From an uncultured Clostridium sp. (GTDB lineage: Bacteria > Bacillota > Clostridia > Lachnospirales > Lachnospiraceae), in the NCBI GenBank assembly GCA_905192625.1, contig CAJJLI010000177.1, forward strand, positions 1 to 5,703: 5,703 nt of DNA, in the 5' to 3' direction. This document shows, piece after piece, positions 1 through 5,102 of this stretch (position 1 is its first letter; every line of letters starts with the position of its first letter). The position numbers and the translations under genes are program-made. The notes beneath the pieces are model-generated. The model saw only the letters and a list, made by a program, of their open reading frames with translations. It was not told where the DNA came from and ran no database searches.

Positions 1-222
1 AATAAAGCGCCCACTGGTCCGTTCTGTGTATAGCAGACCATCACGCTCTAGTTCGGATAAAGCTTTTTGCATTGTGTTTGGATTCACAGCTGCATCTGCG
101 GCTAAATCTCGAACGGAGGGGATTTTTTCACCAGCTACATACTTGCCGGACAAGATATCTCGTTTGATGTGCTCAATCAATTGTAGATAAACAGGTTTAT
201 CCGAATTTAAGTCCCATGACAT
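1..222 (-). CDS. GntR-family (YtrA-type) transcriptional repressor, N-terminal part
   Basis: A 74-codon open frame starts with ATG at 222 and runs leftward off the window, so only the N-terminus is present. The translation begins MSWDLNSDKPVYLQLIEHIK. It carries a complete GntR winged helix-turn-helix: PVYLQLIEHIKRDILSGKY (about residues 10-28), then GEKIPSVRDLA (31-41), the recognition-helix region VNPNTMQKALSELERDGL (46-63) and the wing (64-74). The early PVYLQL and the VNPNTMQKA recognition helix are typical of the short YtrA subfamily, which usually represses itself and a neighbouring ABC-transporter operon. That operon would lie beyond the left edge and cannot be seen. The start is supported by a purine-rich AAAGGCGGTG just upstream (230-237 region). 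An almost perfect palindrome across its promoter suggests autorepression. The family call is firm; the effector and regulon are unknown. Confidence 0.93.
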   Translation of the reverse strand, partial: MSWDLNSDKPVYLQLIEHIKRDILSGKYVAGEKIPSVRDLAADAAVNPNTMQKALSELERDGLLYTERTSGRFI

Positions 223-236
223 TGTTTCACCGCCTT

Positions 237-272
237 TGTATTATTGTACTAAGTGCTTAATACAATAATACA
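237..272. promoter_or_regulatory. 36-bp palindromic operator overlapping the gntR promoter
   Basis: The outer 12-bp arms TGTATTATTGTA (237-248) and TACAATAATACA (261-272) are exact reverse complements. Inside them, TAAG (250-253) pairs with CTTA (256-259). Only pair 249/260 and the central pair 254/255 break the symmetry. GntR/YtrA proteins bind as dimers to such dyads (TGTACTA-spacer-TAnTACA type). The site covers the predicted -10 hexamer and transcription start of the regulator gene and ends before its start codon, so dimer binding would block RNA polymerase. The symmetry is read directly from the sequence; binding by the adjacent regulator is inferred from family behaviour. Confidence 0.8.
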
Positions 273-293
273 TTGAAAAAAATGAAAAGTCAA
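265..293 (-). promoter_or_regulatory. Sigma-A-type promoter of the gntR-family gene
   Basis: On the minus strand, a -35 TTGACT (293-288) and a -10 TATTAT (270-265) are separated by exactly 17 bp. Transcription would start near 258, giving a leader of about 36 nt. The -10 lies inside the 36-bp palindrome, which fits negative autoregulation. Confidence 0.72.
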
Positions 294-583
294 TTAAATT
301 TTAAAAATATTTTATTAGAGGTGGCGGATTGATTTTTGTCGATGAATAAGTTAGAGCAGCTTATGAAACGATATCAGTAAGAAGGAATAATATAAAAATA
401 AAATAAATATTAAATCGTCGTGGGAATAGTTAAAATGTGGATTCTCTATTTATTTTATAATTTATATATGCTATACTGGATAGGTGAAATTTGAATATTC
501 CTCGTTTTATTAGGTTTTGCTAGTATAACGATCAATAGCGTAGGAATTCTTAAGATTTTATGCTTGTTATAAAGGAGAAAATT
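294..583. other. AT-rich intergenic region between gntR and degV
   Basis: These 290 bases separate two divergently transcribed genes. No convincing gene is seen on either strand. A 12-codon frame at 342-380 (MNKLEQLMKRYQ) has no good ribosome binding site and is treated as chance. The right half carries candidate -10 elements for degV (TATACT at 472-477, TATAAC at 524-529). The stretch 311-350 is slightly less AT-rich (AGAGGTGGCGG at 317-327) but matches nothing I recognise. Confidence 0.5.
469..477 (+). promoter_or_regulatory. Candidate extended -10 promoter for degV
   Basis: TGC followed directly by TATACT (472-477) makes an extended -10 element (TGnTATACT). No good -35 lies 17 bp upstream (TTTATT at 449-454), though extended -10 promoters tolerate that. 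The leader to the degV start would be about 100 nt. TATAAC at 524-529 is a weaker alternative. Confidence 0.4.
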
Positions 584-1462
584 ATGAGTGATTACTATAT
601 AGTAAGTGATGTTACATTGGATTTGCCGCAGGAGATAGTAGATGATTTGGATCTTAAAATAATACCAATGGATTTTCATTTAGGAGAAACGACATATACA
701 CATTATCCAGATGAGAGAGAATTGAGTTGTGAAAAATTCTATGAGGCATTGAAGACAGGCGTTTCATCCATTACAAGTCAAATTAATCCTGTTGCATATG
801 AAAACTTTTTAGAGCCTTTTTTAAAAGAAGGGAAAGATATATTGTATATCGCATTTTCTTCCGGCTTAAGTGGAACCTATAATACAGGTCGTATGATGAC
901 AGAAGAATTAAAAGAGAAGTATCCAGAACGCACAATACATTGCATTGATTCTTTGTGCGCATCCATTGGCGAAGGTCTTTTGGTGTATTTAGCTGGTATG
1001 GAAAAAAGAAAAGGTAAGACCATAGAAGAAGTAAAAGATTTTGTACTTGAATATAGAACAAAGTGTTGTCATTGGTTTACTGTTGAAGATTTGCACCATT
1101 TAAAACGTGGTGGTAGATTAACCTCACTTGAAGCAATGGTTGGTACAGCTTTAAAGATTTGTCCTGTTCTCAGTGTGGATAGAGAAGGAAAGTTATTGGT
1201 TGTATCTAAGGTAAGAGGTAATAAAAAAGCGCTGGATTATCTAGTGAAGCGACTTGAAGAAGATGGTATTGATACAAAAGATCAAACTGTAATTGTTGGT
1301 CATGCTGCATGTAGGGCATATGCTGAAACTGTAGCCAATACTCTATTAGAGCGTGGCTTAGTAAAAGATGTAATTATTAGTAATATCGGGCCTGTTATAG
1401 GTACTCATACAGGTGCAGGTATGTGTGCACTCACGTTTGTAGGTGAAAATTTTAAATTTTAA
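584..1462 (+). CDS. DegV family (FakB-like) fatty-acid-binding protein
   Basis: A 292-residue DegV-fold protein, close to the usual family length. DegV/FakB proteins bind one fatty acid and, with the kinase FakA, present it for phosphorylation to acyl-phosphate, feeding phospholipid synthesis in the cytoplasm. Family motifs appear in order: SDVTLDLP at the N-terminus (8-15; usually DST or DSS, here Val at 10), ITSQINP (63-69), AFSSGLSGTYNTG (90-102), IDSLCASIGEG (121-131), LKRGGRL (173-179), VRGNKKA and the C-terminal IGPVIGTHTGAG (268-279, with His275). The TSQ and SSGLSGT segments supply Thr/Ser contacts to the fatty-acid carboxylate in studied members. I chose ATG 584 because AAAGGAG (571-577) lies 6 nt before it; the in-frame ATG at 560 adds eight residues and lacks such a site. 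Bacteria often have several paralogues with different acyl preference. No FakA gene is present here, and specificity cannot be read from sequence. Confidence 0.93.
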   Translation: MSDYYIVSDVTLDLPQEIVDDLDLKIIPMDFHLGETTYTHYPDERELSCEKFYEALKTGVSSITSQINPVAYENFLEPFLKEGKDILYIAFSSGLSGTYNTGRMMTEELKEKYPERTIHCIDSLCASIGEGLLVYLAGMEKRKGKTIEEVKDFVLEYRTKCCHWFTVEDLHHLKRGGRLTSLEAMVGTALKICPVLSVDREGKLLVVSKVRGNKKALDYLVKRLEEDGIDTKDQTVIVGHAACRAYAETVANTLLERGLVKDVIISNIGPVIGTHTGAGMCALTFVGENFKF

Positions 1463-1525
1463 GCTACAAATATCATATGCTTAAATAATCACATGTTAAT
1501 AGCAAAAAAGGATTAATAGTTAAAA

Positions 1526-1547
1526 AGGATTGCCTAGTAGCAATTTT
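1526..1547 (+). terminator. Weak hairpin terminator candidate after degV
   Basis: AGGATTGC (1526-1533) can pair with GCAATTTT (1540-1547) around a 6-nt loop, counting two G-U pairs, and a short U-rich end follows. It lies about 65 nt past the degV stop. The stem is AU-rich and the U tract short, so it may be inefficient. Confidence 0.35.
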
Positions 1548-1591
1548 ATAAGATGTTTCATTTATAAGAACTGAAATTTCTTTAGAAAATC

Positions 1592-1651
1592 ACCTTATGT
1601 ATTTATTTGAATGGTTTATTACTATTTAAAATAAGTATCATAAGGTTTTTT
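1592..1651 (+). terminator. Terminator-like hairpin between degV and glyA
   Basis: ACCTTATG (1592-1599) and CATAAGGT (1639-1646) are exact 8-bp arms followed by a run of T (1646-1651). A further TTATTT/AAATAA pairing inside shortens the loop to about 20 nt. It lies upstream of the glyA promoter, so it would stop read-through from degV rather than control glyA. The large loop lowers confidence. Confidence 0.45.
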
Positions 1652-1675
1652 AATGAGTTTCTTCTTATGGAAGAC

Positions 1676-1704
1676 TTTTCATAAATGAATTGTTATGCTA
1701 TAAT
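1676..1704 (+). promoter_or_regulatory. glyA promoter (extended -10)
   Basis: TATAAT (1699-1704) is a consensus -10, and TGC directly before it makes an extended -10. TTTTCA (1676-1681) sits 17 bp upstream as a partial -35. The start would be near 1711, giving a leader of about 54 nt. That leader is too short for a glycine riboswitch or T-box, and neither motif is seen. Confidence 0.72.
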
Positions 1705-1764
1705 CAATGAAACGTTGTGTGAAAGGCTTCGCTTTAAAATACAAAGAGAAAGGATATGTGATTT

Positions 1765-3003
1765 ATGTATTCATTTGAAGATATTAAGGTATTTGACCCT
1801 GAGTTAGCAGATAGTATAACAAAGGAAATAGGAAGACAAAACGATCATATAGAATTGATTGCATCAGAAAACTTCGTAAGTAAAGCTGTTATGGCAGCAA
1901 TGGGAAGCCCACTGACAAATAAATATGCAGAAGGATATCCAGCGAAAAGATATTATGGTGGCTGTGAATTCGTAGATATTGCTGAAAATTTAGCGATTGA
2001 TAGAGCAAAGAAATTATTTGGATGTACTTATGCAAATGTACAACCACATTCTGGCGCACAGGCAAATATGGCAGTATTTTTTGCGTTGTTACAACCAGGA
2101 GATACAGTATTAGGAATGAACCTTGCACATGGTGGTCATTTAACACATGGTAGTCCTGTAAACTTCTCAGGAAATTATTTTAACATTGTTCCTTATGGTG
2201 TAAACGATGAAGGTTTCATCGATTATGATGAAGTAGAGAGAATCGCAAAAGAATGTAAACCAAAATTAATTATCGCGGGTGCATCTGCTTATGCTAGAAA
2301 GATTGATTTTAAGAGATTTCGTGAAATCGCAGATGAAGTTAACGCTTATCTTATGGTAGATATGGCACATATTGCTGGTTTAGTAGCGGCTGGATACCAT
2401 GAATCTCCAATTCCTTATGCACATGTAACTACAACAACGACACATAAGACGTTAAGAGGACCAAGAGGTGGTATGATTCTTTCCAGCGAAGAATTTGCGA
2501 CTGAGCATAAGTTTAATAAATCCGTATTCCCAGGAATCCAAGGTGGGCCATTGATGCATGTTATTGCTGCAAAAGCGGTATGCTTTAAGGAAGCCCTAGA
2601 TCCAAGTTTTAAAGAATATGCAGGTAAAGTAGTAGAGAATGCGCAGGCGCTTGCAAAAGGTTTAATGAATCGTGGATTTAACATAGTTTCTGGAGGAACA
2701 GACAATCACTTGCTATTAGTTGATTTACAGAATATGAATATTACTGGTAAAGATGCAGAACACATTTTAGATTCTGCGAATATCACATGTAATAAAAATA
2801 CAGTACCAAATGATCCAACATCACCATTTGTAACAAGTGGTATTCGTTTAGGAACACCAGCGGTTACTACAAGAGGAATGGTAGCTAAGGATATGGACAT
2901 CATTGCAGAAGCAATTTCATTGGTTGTAAAAGATGGTGAGAAAAATAAAGAGCAAGCAATCTCTTTAGTGAAGATGTTAACAGACTCTTATCCATTATAT
3001 TAA
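1765..3003 (+). CDS. glyA: Serine hydroxymethyltransferase
   Basis: A PLP enzyme that interconverts L-serine plus tetrahydrofolate with glycine plus 5,10-methylene-tetrahydrofolate, the main cytoplasmic source of one-carbon units for purine, thymidylate and methionine synthesis. At 412 residues it matches bacterial GlyA length. Visible signatures: [11 protein letters not shown] (29-39), [15 protein letters not shown] (52-66, catalytic Glu56), HSGAQAN (95-101), VDMAHIAGL with PLP-contacting Asp199 and His202, the lysine motif [14 protein letters not shown] with Schiff-base Lys228, and SGIRLGTPA with substrate-carboxylate Arg361. These correspond to E. coli Glu57, Lys229 and Arg363. The start at 1765 follows AAAGGA (1749-1754) with a 10-nt spacer. 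It has its own promoter upstream and a strong terminator directly after its stop, so it appears to be monocistronic. All key residues are present and it should be active. Confidence 0.98.
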   Translation: MYSFEDIKVFDPELADSITKEIGRQNDHIELIASENFVSKAVMAAMGSPLTNKYAEGYPAKRYYGGCEFVDIAENLAIDRAKKLFGCTYANVQPHSGAQANMAVFFALLQPGDTVLGMNLAHGGHLTHGSPVNFSGNYFNIVPYGVNDEGFIDYDEVERIAKECKPKLIIAGASAYARKIDFKRFREIADEVNAYLMVDMAHIAGLVAAGYHESPIPYAHVTTTTTHKTLRGPRGGMILSSEEFATEHKFNKSVFPGIQGGPLMHVIAAKAVCFKEALDPSFKEYAGKVVENAQALAKGLMNRGFNIVSGGTDNHLLLVDLQNMNITGKDAEHILDSANITCNKNTVPNDPTSPFVTSGIRLGTPAVTTRGMVAKDMDIIAEAISLVVKDGEKNKEQAISLVKMLTDSYPLY

Positions 3004-3013
3004 TAGAAATAAA

Positions 3014-3054
3014 AAGAGGTGCAACCGTGAATTATTGTTGCGCCTCTTCTTTTT
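3014..3054. terminator. Bidirectional rho-independent terminator between glyA and the GNAT gene
   Basis: AAGAGGTGCAAC (3014-3025) pairs with GTTGCGCCTCTT (3037-3048): 12 bp with one G-U pair and an 11-nt loop. A T-rich tail (3047-3054) follows on the plus strand, and the A run at 3011-3015 gives a U tract on the minus strand. It starts 10 nt after the glyA stop and touches the stop codon of the convergent acetyltransferase gene, so it should end both transcripts. Confidence 0.88.
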
Positions 3055-3607
3055 AATCCTCGCCATAAGTACTTTTTACGATAAGCCATTCTGACTGAAG
3101 GAGTGCGTACATATAGGTATCAAGCCAGATCGGATTTCCTTCTGGATTCTTTTTAAAATAAATGTTCTGTAATTGTAAACCTTCGCGTCTAAAATGCAAT
3201 CGCTCTAATAATATCCAAGAAGCATCGTTCTTTGGGTTACAGCAAGCGGTGATTCGTCTTACGTCTAAATTAGTAAAAGCATAATCAATCAATACTTTTG
3301 CACTTTCAGTAGCATAGCCTTGACCTTGATATGTTTTGTTAAATACATAGCCAAATTCCCAAGTTTCAAAGTCACCTTTTGCCAAATACAAATTCCCAAT
3401 TAACTTATTCGTTTCTTTCAGGCAAACAGCAAAGAATGTTCGGTCATGCTCTCTTCTAAGAGCTTCTTTCATTGCTTGTTCTTTTGTAAAGACTTCGTAC
3501 GGTTCAAATTTAATAACTTCCTCATCCGAAAGATATTCATATAAATCTTCCCAATCATTTGAATGAAACTCTCGAATAATTAAACGTTCTGATTGTAAAG
3601 GTTCCAT
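3053..3607 (-). CDS. GNAT family N-acetyltransferase (RimJ/RimL-like)
   Basis: A 184-residue single-domain acetyltransferase of the Acetyltransf_3 (RimJ/RimL) type, transferring acetyl from acetyl-CoA to an amine. Features in order: the opening ERLIIREF (7-14) typical of this subfamily; a variable helical substrate region (18-55); strand TFFAVCL (57-63) and KLIGNLYL (68-75); EFGYVFNKTYQGQGYATES (84-102) with the pyrophosphate-binding loop QGQGYA (94-99); and the C-terminal NPKNDASWILLERLHFRREG (124-143), the usual Asn/Ser-Leu-Leu-Glu motif. The start at 3607 follows TTAGG 7 nt upstream, a moderate site. It converges on glyA with a shared terminator. The LUD gene on the same strand ends 276 bp upstream, so co-transcription is possible but not favoured. 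The substrate could be a ribosomal-protein N-terminus, a small amine or an antibiotic; sequence alone does not tell. Confidence 0.9.
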   Translation of the reverse strand: MEPLQSERLIIREFHSNDWEDLYEYLSDEEVIKFEPYEVFTKEQAMKEALRREHDRTFFAVCLKETNKLIGNLYLAKGDFETWEFGYVFNKTYQGQGYATESAKVLIDYAFTNLDVRRITACCNPKNDASWILLERLHFRREGLQLQNIYFKKNPEGNPIWLDTYMYALLQSEWLIVKSTYGED

Positions 3608-3631
3608 GGATTGGCCTAATTTGTATTATTC

Positions 3632-3655
3632 ATACATGGTATGTATAGGCATGCC
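3632..3655. promoter_or_regulatory. Two adjacent palindromes upstream of the GNAT gene
   Basis: ATACAT-GGT-ATGTAT (3632-3646) is a perfect 6+3+6 dyad, and one base later GGCATGCC (3648-3655) is a perfect 8-bp palindrome. Both lie 25-48 bp upstream of the acetyltransferase start, where an operator would be expected. A TTGACT (3696-3691, minus strand) further up might be a -35, but no good -10 lies at the right distance. The dyads are seen; a regulatory role is a guess. Confidence 0.3.
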
Positions 3656-3720
3656 TTTCTATATATTTTTAGAAAAGTATAAACAGAATCAGTCAAAAAA
3701 AATATGATTTATAAAAATTT

Positions 3721-3741
3721 AAAAAACCAAATAAAGGGTTT
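3721..3741 (-). terminator. Weak terminator candidate downstream of the LUD gene
   Basis: Read on the minus strand, AAACC (3741-3737) pairs with GGTTT (3728-3724) across an 8-nt loop and continues into a T run (to 3721). The stem is only 5 bp, in very AT-rich DNA. It lies about 145 nt past the LUD stop and would separate it from the GNAT gene. Another short hairpin, TATAGC/GCTATA at 3792-3808, lies nearer the stop but has no T run. Confidence 0.3.
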
Positions 3742-3883
3742 AAAAAAGTTAATAAAAGCTTGTAATAAAGCTATTTCTAATAGATTGCGAATATAGCGAT
3801 AAGCTATAAATAAATATGTAGTAAAGTAATTTATAAAACAAGATCGTATATGTAAAGAATATGGGAACAAAATTAGTGAAAAA

Positions 3884-4519
3884 TTAATATCCTAACTCTT
3901 CTCCAACTAAGATTACTTTAATTCTTCCTGGAATTAATGATTTTCTAGTGACAACAATTTGGCAGCAAATGCAATCATCGGTTAAACAATTGGCGCAGCG
4001 TCCAAGCTCGGCACAAGGAGTTTTCTTATGTAAACGAACAGTATTTGGAGGAGCAGCCATATTACGAACTCGTTCAATACCACTTTCAACGTCGGTTACA
4101 ATTTTATTCATCCCGGCAATGATAATTATGTTTTTGGGTCCTGCAATGAGGCAGGCTACACGGTTGCCCCTACCATCAATATTAATTAATTGACCATCCA
4201 AAGTAATTGCATTGGAACTCATGAAATAATAATCGGAGCTTACTATTTTACTATACATTTCTGAATATTCTTCTGGTGTTGTAGCGGAATTTCGATCATA
4301 GATTACATAGTCAGATTCATTAATTTCATCGAAGAATCCGATTTCTTCTAAGGTCATTGAACCACCCCAAGAAATCGAGCAATCGGGCGTTAAAAATCGT
4401 TTTGCCATTGTAAGTGCTTCTTCCTTGTTATCACAATAATATCCTTCAATTCCTCGAAGATTGAATTTTTCGATTAGACTATCTGCTAGATTTTCGTAAT
4501 TTTGTTTTTTAGGTGTCAT
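3884..4519 (-). CDS. LUD-domain protein (DUF1121/LutC-like, stand-alone)
   Basis: A 211-residue protein recognisable as a stand-alone LUD-domain protein of the type often annotated 'lactate utilization protein' in clostridia. LUD domains also occur in LutB and LutC of the lactate-oxidation complex, but no lutA or lutB partner is nearby, so a lactate role is only a family-name guess. Conserved stretches: SISWGGSMTLEEIG (48-61), SSNAITLDGQLINIDGRGNRVACLIAGPKNIIIIAG (101-136, the glycine-rich nucleotide-binding-like core), RVRNMAAPPNTVRL (150-163), and a cysteine-rich tail with Cys169, 175, 178, 183, 185 and 186, followed by VVTRKSLIPGRIKVILVGEELGY. The tail could bind a metal or iron-sulfur cluster (inference). 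No signal peptide or membrane segment is seen, so it is probably cytoplasmic. Start 4519 follows GAAAGGA with a 9-nt spacer. The biochemical role of this subgroup is unknown to me. Confidence 0.88.
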   Translation of the reverse strand: MTPKKQNYENLADSLIEKFNLRGIEGYYCDNKEEALTMAKRFLTPDCSISWGGSMTLEEIGFFDEINESDYVIYDRNSATTPEEYSEMYSKIVSSDYYFMSSNAITLDGQLINIDGRGNRVACLIAGPKNIIIIAGMNKIVTDVESGIERVRNMAAPPNTVRLHKKTPCAELGRCANCLTDDCICCQIVVTRKSLIPGRIKVILVGEELGY

Positions 4520-4588
4520 AATTAACGTTCCTTTCTATAACTTGAATTAGAATGAATATCAGCGATTAATCACCAATTGTTACCATAT

Positions 4589-4617
4589 ATTTTATACAAG
4601 ATTTATATAATGTGCAA
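4589..4617 (-). promoter_or_regulatory. Candidate promoter of the LUD gene
   Basis: On the minus strand, TTGCAC (4617-4612) and TAAAAT (4594-4589) are separated by 17 bp, with a leader of about 60 nt to the start. The -10 is good and the -35 matches only in TTG. The surrounding DNA is AT-rich enough for chance matches. Confidence 0.35.
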
Positions 4618-4898
4618 TTGTTTTATATTATTATTTAAAAATGTGGGTAATTCTACTATATTGACAATATAATAATAGGTAAAACTCATATTGAATATAT
4701 AGTAAGAATAGGAATTACAGGAAAGATTGTAGTATATTGTAAGTGGAATATATAGTGAATATGGTCTAGTTTTGATAATAAAGCACTATTGTTGTTTTTG
4801 TAATATGGGATAATGTGGATATACCAAAGACAAAGAAGGGAGGTTAATAAACATAATTAAATAACTAATACTTAGTAAATGCATAAGAGTAGATTAAA

Positions 4899-4976
4899 TA
4901 TTTGTGTCAATATAGTAGGACAAAAAGATTAACATCTTAAACTATTTATGCCCGCAGGTATATACTGACACAAATA
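4899..4976. repeat. 78-bp element with terminal inverted repeats
   Basis: TATTTGTGTCA (4899-4909) and TGACACAAATA (4966-4976) are exact 11-bp inverted arms. After one mismatch the pairing continues with TATA/TATA, for 15 of 16 positions matched. Inside is a small hairpin AAGAT-TAAC-ATCTT (4925-4938). The left end, read as TGTGTCAATATAGTAGGAC, has the look of an IS3-family (IS150-group) end, so this could be a MITE-like or internally deleted relic. No clear target-site duplication is visible. It might instead form a structured RNA leader for the gene at 5103. The repeat is certain; its nature is not. Confidence 0.5.
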
Positions 4977-5102
4977 GTCGTCTTTGGTTTAGGTGAACAT
5001 TATCAGCCTAAGTAATCTTATGTAATATCTTATTATGTAAAATTATGCAAAGTTTGTAACCGTAATCTTAAATTTGTAAATGGAATGTGAAAGGGGAAGT
5101 AT

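Larger units (their letters stand above)
4520..5102. other. 583-bp AT-rich gene-free region
   Basis: This gap separates the divergent LUD and secreted-protein genes. No frame of useful length with a ribosome binding site is present. It holds the LUD promoter candidate, a perfect 15-bp palindrome TATATTG-A-CAATATA (4657-4671), an 11-bp direct repeat GAATATATAGT (4693-4703 and 4746-4756), an orphan Shine-Dalgarno sequence AAGGGAGG (4836-4843), a long inverted repeat (4899-4976) and a small hairpin TTAGG/CCTAA (4989-5011). I could not place a clear promoter for the downstream gene: TATTAT at 5031-5036 lacks a -35. The size and repeats suggest a decayed insertion or a long structured leader. Confidence 0.55.

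Noticed and set aside
342..380. Short frame MNKLEQLMKRYQ between gntR and degV
   Set aside because: Only 12 codons, no proper ribosome binding site, and no recognisable similarity; chance is the simplest reading.
560..583. Upstream ATG 560 as the degV start
   Set aside because: It adds MLVIKEKI before the conserved SDYYIVSD start and lacks a Shine-Dalgarno sequence, while ATG 584 has AAAGGAG at ideal distance.
1711..1764. Glycine riboswitch or T-box in the glyA leader
   Set aside because: The leader is about 54 nt, too short for either, and shows no conserved core or T-box sequence.
1889..2146. Minus-strand open frames inside glyA and degV (for example 1889-2146, 2415-2705, 783-1061)
   Set aside because: They lie wholly opposite well-supported conserved genes, have no ribosome binding sites and give low-complexity or unrecognisable proteins.
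3948..4193. Plus-strand open frame opposite the LUD gene
   Set aside because: It is a shadow of the conserved minus-strand LUD coding region and has no ribosome binding site or family match.
4657..4671. TTGACA at 4661-4666 as a -35 box
   Set aside because: It falls at the centre of a palindrome and has no -10 hexamer 16-18 bp away on either strand.
4977..5102. c-di-GMP or other known riboswitch before the secreted-protein gene
   Set aside because: Only short hairpins are present, and I could not match the conserved core of any riboswitch class I know; CCTAAG at 5007-5012 alone is not enough for a tetraloop-receptor call.
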